Below are positions 19,125 to 30,638 of a stretch of DNA of 64,000 nucleotides, one piece after another; the first letter of the stretch is position 1, and each line of letters opens with the position of its first letter. The stretch spans positions 15,854,517-15,918,516 of the forward strand of contig OX442318.1 of the NCBI GenBank assembly GCA_949358305.1, in the 5' to 3' direction. Made by a program: the position numbers and the translations under genes. This DNA comes from Strigamia acuminata (Eukaryota; Arthropoda; Chilopoda; Geophilomorpha; Linotaeniidae). Under the pieces are notes generated by a model, which was given only the letters and a program-made list of their open reading frames with translations, was not told the origin of the DNA and did no database searches.

Positions 19125-22100
19125 TTAAGAATGTCGCGATAGATTGAAATTGAAAATCCGGGAAATCAGGAGACGCAGTTGAGATGAGCCCAACCATTTG
19201 GTAAAAATGTCTGCCACGTTCATTGATCCGGGGACTTTGCGCAATTGGAATGCACCTGCTGTGTACCATTCCCGAATCCAATGAAATTTCACTCGGATAT
19301 GTTTCGTTTTACTGTTCTCCACGTCATTTGATGTGAATTGGATGGAAGAAAGCGCATCGGAGAACACTAAAGGTGGTGAAGATCTATTCAGCATCGGGAC
19401 GGAACTGTAGACGTAATCGAGCCAATACAGCTCACGGACGCACTCAACGAGGGCGACAAACTCCGCCTCCATCGTTGAGCACGCCACGCTGGTTTGTTTA
19501 CGACAACTCCATCCGATGGGGACGTTTCCAATAAAAGCTATATACCCGCCGAAACTCAAAGAAGTGCTGACTTCGGTGGCCCAGGATGCGTCAGTATATC
19601 CCCATAGTTGTCCATTGGAACAATTTGACAGTTCAATTGCATAATCCAAAGTATTGCCTACGTAGCGCACAACCTGCATGAGTGCCTTGATGTGCGTGTG
19701 GTTATAGCAATTGTTAAATTGTGACAACATTATCACTGAGAATAGTATATCAGGACGTGTCCTCGATGCGAGGAAGAGAAGAGAGCCAATTAACGAACGA
19801 TAAGGAAATTCTGGCAAGTCCTCTTTCGACCCTTTGACGAGCGTCGTTCCTGGTGTTACTGGGACCTTGATGAGTTTATCGGCGATAATTTCAAATTTCT
19901 TGAGAATCTTCTGTATATATGCACGTTGGATGATGAAGATTCCCTTGGGAGTACGAATGAACTCTACACCTAAGAGTTTCGTAATTGGTCCTAAATTCAC
20001 GACATCGAATTTGGTGCTGATGAGCGCAATTAATTGTGTAAGGACGTTATCCGTCGCGTAAAATAGAACTATATCATCGACGTATATTAGCATCACGGCG
20101 GAAGTTCCGTATATGTATACACAATTGCATCCTGGTAATCTGCGAAATCCTAAATCGCGCAATGTTTGATCTAATTTTTCAAACCATTGGCGCCCGGACT
20201 GGTGGAGACCATAGAGCGATTTTATTAGGAGCCATACGTGATTTGGATTTGAACATGTTGCACCAGCTGGAATGCGCATATATACTTTGTGCGCAAGATC
20301 GCCGTATAGGTACGCGCACTTCACATCTAAATGCGCGTCCTTCCACCCTTTGAGGACTACTAATAGGCAGAAAAATAGGCGTATGAGAACAAAGTTGACA
20401 ACAGGGCTAAAGACTTCATCGTAGTCTACACCTAAAGTTTGGCGAAAGCCCTGTGCCACTAATCTGGCGCGATATCTGGCTGGTTTGCCTAGAGCATCTT
20501 CCTTCAGTTTGAAGAGCCACTTGCACCCTAATATGGTTGTATTTTCCGGTTTAGGGACCTCTTCATAGACGCCTCTTTCTGCAAAAGTGTCTAACTCTTC
20601 ATTAATGGCTTCCTGCCATTTGGTCGCATCCGGAAATCTCACAGCCTCTGCATAACTAGTGGGATCACGACGACAAAGGTGTACTCTAGGAAGAGGTAAT
20701 GGAAGATCCTCTAATTCGTATTCCATATTGCCAAAATAAAATAGTTCAGGATCATAAGGAATATTATTCATATGACAGAATTCCTCAACGTCACCTCTGG
20801 AACGTAGTCGGAGTCCTGCTTCTGGGAAATAATAAACATCTGTTTTCAATTTGCCAGGTTCCTGTACTTTGCGCAAATGTTCCTCTCTTTTCCAGTGTCT
20901 ACACACTGAATCGCCTCCAACGTAACGCCACTTATATGCAGTTGCAGCTCCAGTTGGAGGTGGACCATGATGCGCTGCTGGATGGGCTTGTGGCGCATTG
21001 CCACGAGAACCTCGACGAGCGTTCACAAAACTTGGTGGCGAACCTGGTGGTGTTCCTGGCGGTGTGTGAGTTGGTGTAGTACCTGGTGTGATAAGTGGGC
21101 TTGGCGCTCGAGATGTCATTGGAGAAATTATTGGAGATAGGACAGGTGTTGGAATCCTAATTGGAGACCCTGGTGGTGTCCGGGCTTGAGCGCCTGGCGG
21201 AGCTGAATCGTCAGAGTCATAGTCTGTATCGCATTCATCTTCCGAATCCGGAAATTTGGGCCAATCGGTATATTCCAACTCGTCGTCAAATCTCACTTGC
21301 GGTTGTGAAATGCGCAATGGTTCATAAATTTGCGACGCTTGATGCGTTTGGTCCAAGTCTGGTCCTGTCCACGGTTCCTGTGGACCTCGATAATGATTTG
21401 AGCGTTTATAGGACTGCCGTTCATCTATTTTGACGTGAATGGACTCGATAACCTTGTTATCTGTTGGATTCCAGACGCGATAACCTCGCGTTGTCGTGGC
21501 GTATCCGACTAAATAACCCTCCCAAGCCCGTGGATCCAATTTGTCCCTGCCGGGCGCTGTATGATGAACCCAGCACTTGGAGCCTAACTTGCGCAGGTGT
21601 CTGAGCGAAAGGGCACGTCGTCGCCACAGGATATAGGGCACCTCATTTTTGAGACGAGAATGAGGACACCGGTTCTTTATGTACGAGAAAGTCACTGCGA
21701 ATTCCGCCCAAAGTTTGTTTGGAAGTCCAGTTTCATCTAGTATGGCACGCGTGTAATCCGCCATGGTACGGTTTATTCGCTCCGCTGTGCCATTCATAGC
21801 GGGGCTATGTGGATTGGTCCTTTGGGCCTGAATTCCGGTCTCTTTTAAATAGCGGTCAAATTCGTTTGATAAGAACTCCCCTCCTCGGTCAGTTCGGATG
21901 GCCTTGACTCGTTTGCCCGTCACTCGTTCAATTCGTGTGACATAGTCCTTAAAGAGTCCAAACACTTGGGATTTTTGGGCCATCGGAAATATCCAGGCAT
22001 AGCGCGTGGCGTCATCGATAATCGTTAACACATAACGCGCGCCTCCGTAGGAAGTCGTTCTTGAAGCTCCCCACACGTCCATGTGTAGGAGATCTAAAGC

Positions 22101-23954
22101 CTTTGTAGATATAGGATGTTCATCAGGTTTATGAGAAATGCGCGTTGATTTCGCAATTCGACAATGATTACATGAGAGTTCTTTGTTTACTTCTGCCGGA
22201 GTCACTCCATACACTTGGTCATTTCCGGCCAAAAGTTTCATCGCATTGGTGTGAAGATGGCCCAATCTGCTGTGCCATATCCCAGTCGCATCCTTTTTAA
22301 CCGTAGGCGCTGCAACTTTCTTTTGATTCGCCGACTTTAGATTCGGTTTGGAAGTTGGAGGAATTGCCTTTAATGTGTCGGCAAAGGATGGGACTTGAGG
22401 TAATGGATTGGTAGGAACAGGTACAGGAGGTGTCTTGGACTGGGTTACTTTGATTGGTACAGGTGGAGGAATTTCATTTGGCAAAGGAGGGAATTCGAGC
22501 CGAAAATCAGTAAAAAGTTCAGGATTTTTCGACTTTTTCTTTGCTCTTGGATACTGGATGAAATCCTCTTCTGTCGTGACTAATGTTCGGGTCGGAGCGA
22601 TTGACTGCGCAATAGGTACATCCACTGTTGACATCAGTGTTGAAGGTGGGCACAAGCCGTCGACATAATAAAGGCCGCCCTTTTCTTTGGCCCGAAGCAT
22701 TGGATGCTTAATGTCGGATTTGTAGACATAGACGTCTCCATTCCAAATATGGATGTGATGTTTAGTTTTGTCCATTTTTGACACTGAAATCAAATTCGCC
22801 TCGAATTTTGGCGCATACAACACATCTTGGAGATTTACGACACATTCTACGTTGTTGATCATGGAGATAATCTGGACTTTGCCCTTTCCTAGAACTTCGG
22901 AATGTCCTTGACCTAATGCTATGTTAAAGGGCACAACTTTAACAAAGTCCTGAAACCAAGCCTGGACGTGGCATACATGATCCGTTGCCCCACAATCCAC
23001 TATCCATTCATGTGATTGCATGAAGTGAATTGTGGGCAACTGTTGCGGAGCACTTGCGAAAAAGTTTGTTTCTCGTCTTGCGCTGGAATTCCCCCTTGGC
23101 CTAGAATCATCTCGATTTGAGTTCTTATTGCGTTTACGGCTTGAACTCCTCGGCTTCCTTTGAAGTGAAGCTGTCGATTGATTCTTGTCATCTCGGCGCG
23201 ATGGTAAAGGACATTTATTTGCGTAATGGCCAAATTCCTGGCAATTAAAACACTGCACCGAAGATAACGGTCGAGGGGGACGAGAACGATTTCTCCCACG
23301 TTGCTGTTTTTCACCAGCATATGCACGAGAATGTTTTGAATTGTCCACGTCGCGTGAATCCATAGCTTTGAGTCGCATATGTTCCGCGAGTAACTGTTCG
23401 GACACTTTCTTTGGTGTGAATTCACCGTTGGGCAAGTGATATGTTGTGAATGAAATCTGTGAATATTCACGAGGCAATAAGTCCAAGTATTGGTAAGCGT
23501 GGTGATCAGGCGAAGTTATCTCTCCGATATCCTTCATTTGGCGGACATGATAGTCAACGCGTCCTAAGAAGTCGGCCATATCTTCGCCCTGCTCCAGGCG
23601 CAAATTCAAAAATTCGCGGCGCATGGCTGCCTGTCGCGCACGAGATGATGGCGCATAAATGTTGGCTAAGATGTCCCATGCTTCCTTCGGGGTTTTACAA
23701 TCATCTAGCGCAGACTTCTTCGCCTCGCTCACTGAACAGTATATTAAGCCTAATGCTTTGGCTTTCCGACGCTTGTACTTCTTTTTCTCTTTGTCCCCAG
23801 CTGTTTTAAGGAAATCTTCCTCCTCTTCTTCCGTTACGTGTTCCCACAATTCCTCGCTTCGGAGTACCATGCGCATTGAGCGCTGCCAAAGTTCGTAGTT
23901 TCCTACGCTAAGGATGGGAAGACGTCCTGGATTTCCGTCTGCGGACTTCGACAT
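19125..23954 (-). CDS. gag-pol: G2 gag-pol polyprotein, 1609 aa, Ty1/copia
   Basis: Same domain order as G1: Gag, CCHC knuckle, DCGA protease, integrase with zinc finger and DDE, Pro-rich linker, MBD-like domain (WKREEHLRK ... DVYYFPEAG ... RLRSR ... FYFGN), RT with CAYLYGDL and YVDD, RNase H. All catalytic motifs I can check are present and no stop interrupts the frame. It is three residues longer than G1 because a G1 base change makes an earlier stop (NFNLS versus NFNLSRHS). Of the two G copies this is the better candidate for an active element. Confidence 0.95.
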   Translation of the reverse strand: MSKSADGNPGRLPILSVGNYELWQRSMRMVLRSEELWEHVTEEEEEDFLKTAGDKEKKKYKRRKAKALGLIYCSVSEAKKSALDDCKTPKEAWDILANIYAPSSRARQAAMRREFLNLRLEQGEDMADFLGRVDYHVRQMKDIGEITSPDHHAYQYLDLLPREYSQISFTTYHLPNGEFTPKKVSEQLLAEHMRLKAMDSRDVDNSKHSRAYAGEKQQRGRNRSRPPRPLSSVQCFNCQEFGHYANKCPLPSRRDDKNQSTASLQRKPRSSSRKRNKNSNRDDSRPRGNSSARRETNFFASAPQQLPTIHFMQSHEWIVDCGATDHVCHVQAWFQDFVKVVPFNIALGQGHSEVLGKGKVQIISMINNVECVVNLQDVLYAPKFEANLISVSKMDKTKHHIHIWNGDVYVYKSDIKHPMLRAKEKGGLYYVDGLCPPSTLMSTVDVPIAQSIAPTRTLVTTEEDFIQYPRAKKKSKNPELFTDFRLEFPPLPNEIPPPVPIKVTQSKTPPVPVPTNPLPQVPSFADTLKAIPPTSKPNLKSANQKKVAAPTVKKDATGIWHSRLGHLHTNAMKLLAGNDQVYGVTPAEVNKELSCNHCRIAKSTRISHKPDEHPISTKALDLLHMDVWGASRTTSYGGARYVLTIIDDATRYAWIFPMAQKSQVFGLFKDYVTRIERVTGKRVKAIRTDRGGEFLSNEFDRYLKETGIQAQRTNPHSPAMNGTAERINRTMADYTRAILDETGLPNKLWAEFAVTFSYIKNRCPHSRLKNEVPYILWRRRALSLRHLRKLGSKCWVHHTAPGRDKLDPRAWEGYLVGYATTTRGYRVWNPTDNKVIESIHVKIDERQSYKRSNHYRGPQEPWTGPDLDQTHQASQIYEPLRISQPQVRFDDELEYTDWPKFPDSEDECDTDYDSDDSAPPGAQARTPPGSPIRIPTPVLSPIISPMTSRAPSPLITPGTTPTHTPPGTPPGSPPSFVNARRGSRGNAPQAHPAAHHGPPPTGAATAYKWRYVGGDSVCRHWKREEHLRKVQEPGKLKTDVYYFPEAGLRLRSRGDVEEFCHMNNIPYDPELFYFGNMEYELEDLPLPLPRVHLCRRDPTSYAEAVRFPDATKWQEAINEELDTFAERGVYEEVPKPENTTILGCKWLFKLKEDALGKPARYRARLVAQGFRQTLGVDYDEVFSPVVNFVLIRLFFCLLVVLKGWKDAHLDVKCAYLYGDLAHKVYMRIPAGATCSNPNHVWLLIKSLYGLHQSGRQWFEKLDQTLRDLGFRRLPGCNCVYIYGTSAVMLIYVDDIVLFYATDNVLTQLIALISTKFDVVNLGPITKLLGVEFIRTPKGIFIIQRAYIQKILKKFEIIADKLIKVPVTPGTTLVKGSKEDLPEFPYRSLIGSLLFLASRTRPDILFSVIMLSQFNNCYNHTHIKALMQVVRYVGNTLDYAIELSNCSNGQLWGYTDASWATEVSTSLSFGGYIAFIGNVPIGWSCRKQTSVACSTMEAEFVALVECVRELYWLDYVYSSVPMLNRSSPPLVFSDALSSIQFTSNDVENSKTKHIRVKFHWIREWYTAGAFQLRKVPGSMNVADIFTKWLGSSQLRLLISRIFNFNLSRHS

Positions 23955-24808
23955 GACGTGGAGTTACGAAACAATCCGTAGCAAAACACACTGGATGGAG
24001 AATGGTACAATTGGAGCACTTGACGGTCTCGGTGCACAATATCGCGTAGCACTACACAAATACGGCGCACTAATCGGAGCACTGTCAAAGCGGATATCAA
24101 TCGAATTGGGCGACCACTTCTGAAGTGGCCAAATAACCCTAGCCAGCCAACACACAGGGGTCCGTTCGCCTACCTGGAGGCGCGGGAGTACCTGTTGGCC
24201 ACGGTAAGCACTGGCTAGGAATGAGTTAATGCGGTAGTTCCGACTGGAACAGAAGAGCAAAAACTATTCTAAAGGACCCACAAAAACTTAATACGACCTT
24301 AAGTACTAACAAGCTAATTACGACTACTGAAAGGCAAGTATTAATTAGTGTGATGAGACGTTGCGCCAATACTCGAGAATCGAAAATGGCGTTGTTGCGC
24401 ATTTAAAATGCGAAAATCGTCGAAAATCGTCGTTTCTTCGAGAAAAATCGTCGATATAACGACCGTACACGGTGTACTAAGTCGGGAATTAGTCCAACCG
24501 TCGTTCACGCTGTGTAAAGCGGGTTTCCAACGTTGATTGTCGTTGGAAAATAGCGAAAATCTGGAAATAAATTGAAATTCGTCTCGAAAATTGCGAAACC
24601 CGCAGAAATCCGGACGAAATTAAATGAAAAATCGTAGAGCTGGTCGTGCAGACTACGTGAGAACGTCGGCGTGTCGTCTCGAACGTTCTAGAGACGAAAA
24701 TCGTCGCGGAAATCGGCGCAATCTGCAAATAGAAAATTTATCGCAAATTCGCGAATTTCGCGAAAATGGCGATAAAAATTAGCGGTTTCGGCGTGCTGCA
24801 AGGATAGC
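23955..24808 (-). other. Leader of G2
   Basis: From the PBS to the gag ATG. Contains CpG-rich TCGCGAA palindromes next to the PBS and a stem-rich block near 24142-24223. No solo LTR, which makes it the empty-site reference for G1. Confidence 0.7.
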
Positions 24809-24826
24809 AACCATCCTCTGCTACCA
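24809..24826 (-). promoter_or_regulatory. Primer-binding site of G2, initiator tRNA-Met
   Basis: Minus strand TGGTAGCAGAGGATGGTT, two bases from the LTR end CTGCTACA. The LTR end itself resembles the tRNA 3' end, so LTR end and PBS form a hairpin. Confidence 0.9.
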
Positions 24827-24828
24827 CT

Positions 24829-25299
24829 TGTAGCAGAGGAGTGCGCTCACAGTATAAAATACTGTGTGTGGAAGCGAGTTTAAATGCCGAAACCCGGCTA
24901 ATATGAGCGCAATGACGTGCGCACACCTCCAGCGCTTGAAAATGGTGGAAAATAAAGTCACTGCACTCTAAAGTGCTCATGAGTGACAAACACAATGTAA
25001 AAATAAACTAAATGTTTAATAAAAACGAAAATGCTTACATAATGTGGTCCATTTAGATGGAGAAAATACATGAGTGCTTGCTGGCATGCAAGCGGCCATT
25101 GTGATTGTGAAAAACATACATGCACACCATCTGGTGTTGATAATAAGTAATACAAAAGTAAACAGTATAGAGGCAGCATTATGCCCAATGTTAAATAATG
25201 AAATAAATCCTAATAAATACACTAGGCTGCATAATGCAGTAATACATTAAGAAATGCGCAAAACAAGTACGGAGGACTGTTTGGCATCGATAAACAACA
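24829..25299 (-). repeat. 5' LTR of G2
   Basis: 471 bp; the 5' partner of the LTR at 18455-18925. A TATA-like TATTTTATA lies in the palindrome CACAGTATNNNATACTGTG near its 3' end. Confidence 0.93.
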
Positions 25300-25389
25300 C
25301 AATCTGCAAATAGAAAATTTATCGCAAATTCGCGAATTTCGCGAAAATGGCGATAAAAATTAGCGGTTTCGGCGTGCTGCAAGGATAGC

Positions 25390-25407
25390 AACCATCCTCT
25401 GCTACCA
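25390..25407 (-). promoter_or_regulatory. Primer-binding site of G1, initiator tRNA-Met
   Basis: Same 18 bases as in G2, two bases from the G1 5' LTR. The stretch 25305-25389 is the PBS-proximal leader of G1, separated from the rest by G2. Confidence 0.9.
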
Positions 25408-25409
25408 CT

Positions 25410-25880
25410 TGTAGCAGAGGAGTGCGCTCACAGTATAAAATACTGTGTGTGGAAGCGAGTTTAAATGCCGAAACCCGGCTAATATGAGCGCAATGACGTG
25501 CGCACACCTCCAGCGCTTGAAAATGGTGGAAAATAAAGTCACTGCACTCTAAAGTGCTCATGAGTGACAAACACAATGTAAAAATAAACTAAATGTTTAA
25601 TAAAAACGAAAATGCTTACATAATTTGGTCCATTTAGATGGAGAGAACACATGAGTGCTTGCTGGCATGCAAGCGGCCATTGTGATTGAGAAAAACATAC
25701 ATGCACACCATCTGGTGTTAATAATAAGTAATACAAAAGTAAACAGTATAGAGGCAGCATTATGCCCAATGTTAAATAATGAAATAAATCCTAATAAATA
25801 CACTAGGCTGCATAATGCAGTAATACATTAAGAAATGCGCAAAACAAGTACGGAGGACTGTTTGGCATCGATAAACAACA
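25410..25880 (-). repeat. 5' LTR of G1
   Basis: 471 bp, with the G1-specific variants found also in 11696-12166. Its right end TGTTGTTTATC (minus) meets the GATTT TSD and the resumed gag of A. Confidence 0.93.
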
Positions 25881-25885
25881 GATTT

Positions 25886-26701
25886 CGTGAGTCGCGTTAA
25901 TCTGCACGTACGCCAACTACGAGACATGGAAGAAGAAGTGTCAGATAAGCATCATGCTTACCAGTACTTACATCGTTTACCTCCGGAATATGCTCAGGCC
26001 ACGTTTGCGATATACAATTGGCCCGTGGCAAATTTTACACCGGACAAAGTATCCGAACAGCTCATATCCGAGTACCTTCGCCTCAAATCCGTAGGACTAC
26101 ATAACGTGTCAGCGTCAGCTCACGCGGCTAATCAAAATCCACAACAATCTCGTCAAGGTTCTCGTCCGCGTCGTCCATTATCGCAGGTCAAATGCTTTAA
26201 TTGTGACGAAATGGGTCACTATGCGAATAAGTGCCCATATCCAAAACGCGACAACCGAAGTCAACAACCGGCAGCTTCTTTTCAACGCTCTCGCAGCAAG
26301 AGCAAGAAGCGTGGCAAGAACTCGGCTCCCAAACCCGAGGACAATCGCCCGAGAGGAAGTTCGCATCCGGTTCGCAACGCAGTGTTTTTCGTGAACGCTC
26401 CGCTGATGATTGAACGTCCCATTGCCCATCTGATGCAGTCACATGAATGGATAGTCGACTGCGGCGCCACAGACCATGTTTCCCACGTACGGTCGTGGTT
26501 TTCCGATTTCTCAGACATCGTCCCTTTTGACATCGAGTTGGGACAAGGGAAATCACAAGTGACTGGCAGAGGAAATGTCCTATTGCAGACTCGTGTGGAC
26601 AATTCTCATTGCAATGTGACATTAACGAATGTGCTTTATGCACCCAATTTCGAGGCAAATTTAATCTCCGTCTCAAGGATCGATAAGACTAATCACCATA
26701 T
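25886..26701 (+). pseudogene. gag-pol: Copia A gag-protease, second fragment
   Basis: Resumes the A frame after G1: end of capsid, CCHC knuckle CFNCDEMGHYANKC, and protease IVDCGATDH. Open until 26701, where a gypsy LTR interrupts it (TSD ATAT at 26698-26701). Nearly identical to E over the same region. Confidence 0.9.
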
Positions 26702-27274
26702 TGTTACGTGGATTCCGGGCCTGATCAGGTTTCCACGCAACTGTGTTTAATTGGGGTTTTAATGAGTGTGAAAAGGAAGGAATGAGATTCATTTATGCTT
26801 TAAATTCAATTCAGATTTATTTGACCGGACAAACAGAGTTTGTTCGATCCCTTTTAAATTCAGTTACATTTATTCTCAAACAGGTCAGAATGTTATTTGG
26901 ATAAACTATCATTTTACATTTATCAAATGTACAACCTTTATTAATTGGGTTATAAAACAACTGTGTGATAATCTAAATGTAATGCAATCAAATTGGTTTT
27001 ATAGTCATCAGCCGCGCTCTTTATTGAGGCGACATCAGACTCTCTAGTTCCTGAAAAGCAAAAGTGATTAGAGAGCTGTCTTAGTGCGGGCTCCTTATTT
27101 ATAGCAAATCTGCCATAAACCCCATAATTGAATTGATCGGTCCATCACATGGCGATGACGGAGTCCAACCGTCAGCGCCATCTGTGGCCGAAATTTAGCA
27201 ACATTTAACCTAATAATGATTCGAATTACGTGCTACGAATCGCGCATCAATTGGCACGGTTCGTACACGTGACA
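26702..27274 (-). repeat. 3' LTR of deleted gypsy
   Basis: Minus-strand TGTCACGTGTACG ... CCACGTAACA. Polypurine tract AAAAAAGGGAGT lies at 27275-27286. Differs from the other LTR at about 27179 (CCATCTG versus CCACCTG). Confidence 0.92.
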
Positions 27275-28440
27275 ACTCCCTTTTTTGCTGTGTTTTGGAC
27301 CCCAAAATACAAATTTCGGTACCAGACAGGTGTCTTTTAAATCGGACATTCTTTAAGGAATGTTCGGCTACTTCTACCCTTCATAAGTTATCACTCAGTT
27401 GTTTCATTATTATCACACAAACTTAAATCATTCTGGAGTTAACTTTACTCCCTTTTATTCCAATGTTACTATTCCAATTAAATCATAAAATAATTCAACT
27501 TAAACTAACTTAATATCACTAATACAATTTCTGCTTTTCCATTTTTTCATTTTTACATGTTTGAAAAATCCAACAAAAACATAAATCAAAAGAAAAATTT
27601 TTGTCAAAGTTAAATTATCAAAATCAAAATTCATATTTTTGCACAATACTCAAAATCATTCACACTACAAACAAGCATTTTCATAATCAATTACAATTCT
27701 TAACAATTTTCAAAGTGGGAATAAACAAATTCAAAAAATATTTTTCCAATTTCTCTAATTTTCTTTAAAATTAACAATACCGTTAAAACATCAACACATT
27801 TCAATTATTTACAACAATTAACTCTTATTTACATTCAATCAAAATTATGCCGTGAAATATTTACATTAAATTTATCAAAAATTTCATCACAAAATATTTA
27901 CAGTTTGTCAAAATCAATTCAAATTTATTCATTTTCAACAAAATTCGCAATTATTTATTTTCATCGCATCCTTCGAACACTCGTGTCATTACTATTAATT
28001 TTTGATTATTTCTAATTTTTATCCTATTTAATAAACCCAATGAAATTCAGTGCAGATGGCGAAGGTTGCGATGGGTCCTTTCACATTCCCAGCCATTCGC
28101 ACCATTGTTTATCTTAATTCCTTTCATATTCTAAAATTATTTTATCTCACAACAATATTTTATTAAATTTAATCTTCAACTATTTAAAATTTAGTCTAGA
28201 ATGTCTTCACCTAATTAATATTTGACACAAGTGAGGAAAATGGCGGTGAATTTTATTTCACGAAATTCGTTCATAAGGACGTTAAAAACATCACACTTCA
28301 TTTCTAAAATCACCTAAAAACATTCACAACATGCACACAAACCTTTTAACACACAATTTAACACAATTTATCAACAAATAATCCGTAGAAGACTTTGTTT
28401 CGGGTCACGCTATTATCTGCGTTCACCGTTGCAAAGAACT
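27275..28440 (-). other. 3' untranslated region of deleted gypsy
   Basis: AT-rich, about 1.2 kb, between the integrase stop and the polypurine tract. No ORF or RNA gene seen. Confidence 0.6.
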
Positions 28441-29262
28441 TTAGTAGCCATGACGATAATCTTTTCGTTTCAACGGTCTGAGTCTGCGCGACCGGAAATC
28501 ATCATTTTTTGTGTTTGCGCCATCTGGTGGCGGATTTTTAAGTTGGTTTTTATCATTTTCGTTCGTGGGCTGTGATTCAAATAGCGATTTCAATGAAATT
28601 TGTTCCGTATCATCTATATAACGCTCCTTTGGCTTGATTCTTGTTGTTTTCACTGGTTTTTCTGTGTTTTCAACCACAATTTCACCATTTTTACTGATTT
28701 TTTTCACTTTTTCAGCAAATTTTACTTTCTTTTCTGGCATATCTTTCAGAACTTCATCTATTTCTTCTTCAATTCGTTCCTTATATGGCTTTAACCTTTC
28801 TACATTCACTATATCACTTTTCTTTCTTGTAGAATTGATGATTTCATAGTCATTAGGTGCAGTTCTTCGCACAATTTCATACGGGCCGGAAAATTGCGGT
28901 AAAAGCTTCTCTGACAAGCCAACTTTTCTGTTGATGGTTTTCAGATAAACCAATTCACCTGGTTCAAATTCTTTGTTGACTCTATCTTCATCAAATCTTT
29001 TCTTACTTTTTACAGATTGTTTTTCAAGTCTCTCATTTGCAATTTTCCTGGCTGCTCGAATGAATTTTGCTGTCCTTAAGGTAAATTCTTTCTGTGGCAG
29101 GTCCAAATTAACATCTACTGTCAAATCCACATCATATCCACGAAGTAAATAGTGTGGTGTATATCCTGTTGTTTCATGAACGGCCGTGTTATACGAAAAC
29201 AGGAGAAATGGAAGAAATTCGTCCCAGTCAGTGTGTTCTTCATTAACATAACTTTGCAACAT
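28441..29262 (-). pseudogene. pol: Gypsy integrase C-terminal part
   Basis: Begins just after the integrase core: MLQSYVNEEHTDWDEFLPF, AVHETTGYTPHYLLRG (post-core helix typical of gypsy integrases), FEPGELVYLK and LPQFSGPYEIV (C-terminal SH3-like fold), then a charged tail with KKSDIVNVERLKPY. The Met at 29262 is internal to the parental pol, not a true start. Upstream the frame meets the gag sequence in another frame near 29280, the site of the internal deletion. Confidence 0.85.
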
Positions 29263-30638
29263 TTTTGCGAATGTCGCAAATTTTCAATAAAATTTTTACC
29301 TTTATAATTCGGATTTTGTGGATGGCCTTGGTTATTCGGATTCCCCTGTGGTCTTTGTCCTTGTGGTGGATTCCATTGCTGTTGTGGTGGATTCCACTGC
29401 TGTTGTGGATTTTGCTGTTGGAATCCTTGACCTGAATCATTCCACTGATTATTCCAATTACCTCTGTTTTGACCTCTATTGTCACTCCATCCTCTTCCTT
29501 GGTTCCTATTATTGCCATTCCACCATCCACGTTGTTGTCCAGATCGTCCTCTAAAGTTACCTCTATTGTAGAACTGGGCCTGGTTTGGATGTGGTGTATA
29601 CCATTGATTTTGATAGAAGACTGGAGTAACCTCTGCATATTGAGCTTCCCCAAACTGCTGCTGTTGTCTTAGCACTTTGACCTCTGCTAACAACTCGTCT
29701 TTGGTTTTATTGACGTCGCTCGGTTCAACTAACAAGCTTGGTTTCACCTCGCCTGTTGTATCAACAGCTTTTTGCAGTAGGGTTAGTAAAACTTCTGCAG
29801 GGTCCTCACTGAATGCATGAGCTTCCAATAATCCAAGTTGAGATGTTAATTGATCCAATGTCTTTGGAAAATTGACTACCAATTTATCTCTAGTCACCTT
29901 TTTAAGTCCTTGAAACACATGAAATATCTTTTGTTCTTCAGTAAATGCTGGTCTCGCAAAAGAACATTCTTTTAATATTTTCTGCATATGTTCCAAAGCT
30001 GTCCCATCTTTGTGCTGCATTGCCTGTAATTTCGACAAAATTGTTGTTATTTGTCGTCTGAATTTTGCCTTCAACGCATCTTTCCATTGAATCCATGTTC
30101 TAGTCGGATGTTGTGGAAGTTGGTCTAGATACCACGATGATGCGGAGGATTTCAGCACAATTGATAGATGTTTAATTCTCTCGGTGTCATCGGCTATTGT
30201 ATCTTCATATCCGATCAGCCATGTGTCAATATTTCCTGTCGCCGGATCAAAGTCAACTGGATTTCTTCTATTAACCACTAAATTTTGTAATACCGTCTGT
30301 ATTGCTACAAGTTCTGGTGAAGCATTTGCCATTTTAATTGGTGATTGTTCTTTATTTATACACAAATATGAAAGTTCTAAATTTGGTTGCTCCTCAACGT
30401 CTTGGAAAACGTCCTTCTCGTCTGCGTCGTCCTGATCACCCTGTTCTCGTATCAATAATTCTCCTAATTGCTCCACCTCGTGTGGGAACAATTCAGCTTG
30501 AAGATCAGCACTAACAACTCGTATTCGGTGCTGTTGCGGGGTTTCACCTTCCCTTTTTTGAGTTTTAAGTCCCTCTTTGGGTTTTGGCCCCCTATTTCGC
30601 TCAGTCACCTTGTCACTCAATGCTGTCTCTTCTTCCAA
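29121..30638 (-). CDS. gag: Gypsy gag, 3' end altered by internal deletion
   Basis: Retrotransposon-type capsid region (FDPATGNIDTWLIGYE; SSASSWYLDQLP; WIQWKDALKAKF) followed by an Arg/Gly/Asn/Gln-rich tail with repeated QQWNPP. No CCHC knuckle is visible, perhaps removed. The first ATG in frame is at 30332 (MANASPEL...); the frame is open further upstream to about 30710 without an ATG, so the start is uncertain. The last 40 or so codons read through the deletion junction into integrase sequence in the wrong frame. Confidence 0.75.
   Translation of the reverse strand: MEEETALSDKVTERNRGPKPKEGLKTQKREGETPQQHRIRVVSADLQAELFPHEVEQLGELLIREQGDQDDADEKDVFQDVEEQPNLELSYLCINKEQSPIKMANASPELVAIQTVLQNLVVNRRNPVDFDPATGNIDTWLIGYEDTIADDTERIKHLSIVLKSSASSWYLDQLPQHPTRTWIQWKDALKAKFRRQITTILSKLQAMQHKDGTALEHMQKILKECSFARPAFTEEQKIFHVFQGLKKVTRDKLVVNFPKTLDQLTSQLGLLEAHAFSEDPAEVLLTLLQKAVDTTGEVKPSLLVEPSDVNKTKDELLAEVKVLRQQQQFGEAQYAEVTPVFYQNQWYTPHPNQAQFYNRGNFRGRSGQQRGWWNGNNRNQGRGWSDNRGQNRGNWNNQWNDSGQGFQQQNPQQQWNPPQQQWNPPQGQRPQGNPNNQGHPQNPNYKGKNFIENLRHSQKCCKVMLMKNTLTGTNFFHFSCFRITRPFMKQQDIHHTIYFVDMMWI

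Larger units (their letters stand above)
18455..25299 (-). mobile_element. Copia element G2, complete, inserted in G1 leader
   Basis: 6,845 bp, minus strand, LTRs 18455-18925 and 24829-25299 (one difference seen between them), TSD CAATC at 18450-18454 and 25300-25304. PBS, leader, intact gag-pol and polypurine tract are all present, so it looks structurally complete and recent. Confidence 0.96.
11696..25880 (-). mobile_element. Copia element G1, full length, with nested insertions
   Basis: Minus-strand element with identical-looking 471 bp LTRs at both ends and a GATTT TSD (11691-11695 and 25881-25885). The leader carries G2 (18455-25299) and a solo LTR (17590-18074); without these G1 is about 6.8 kb, the same as G2. 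LTR-specific variants (TTTGGTCC, GAGAGAACAC, GTGTTAATAAT) are shared by both G1 LTRs and differ from both G2 LTRs, which proves the pairing. Confidence 0.95.

Noticed and set aside
20699-21079. ORFs opposite the G1 and G2 polyproteins (for example 126 codons here; 16130-16711; 23000-23470)
   Set aside because: They are antisense or shifted-frame shadows of conserved coding sequence and have no recognisable domain.
24809-24826. Initiator tRNA-Met gene fragments at the PBS sites
   Set aside because: Only the last 18 bases match, always directly after an LTR end; no cloverleaf follows. They are primer-binding sites.
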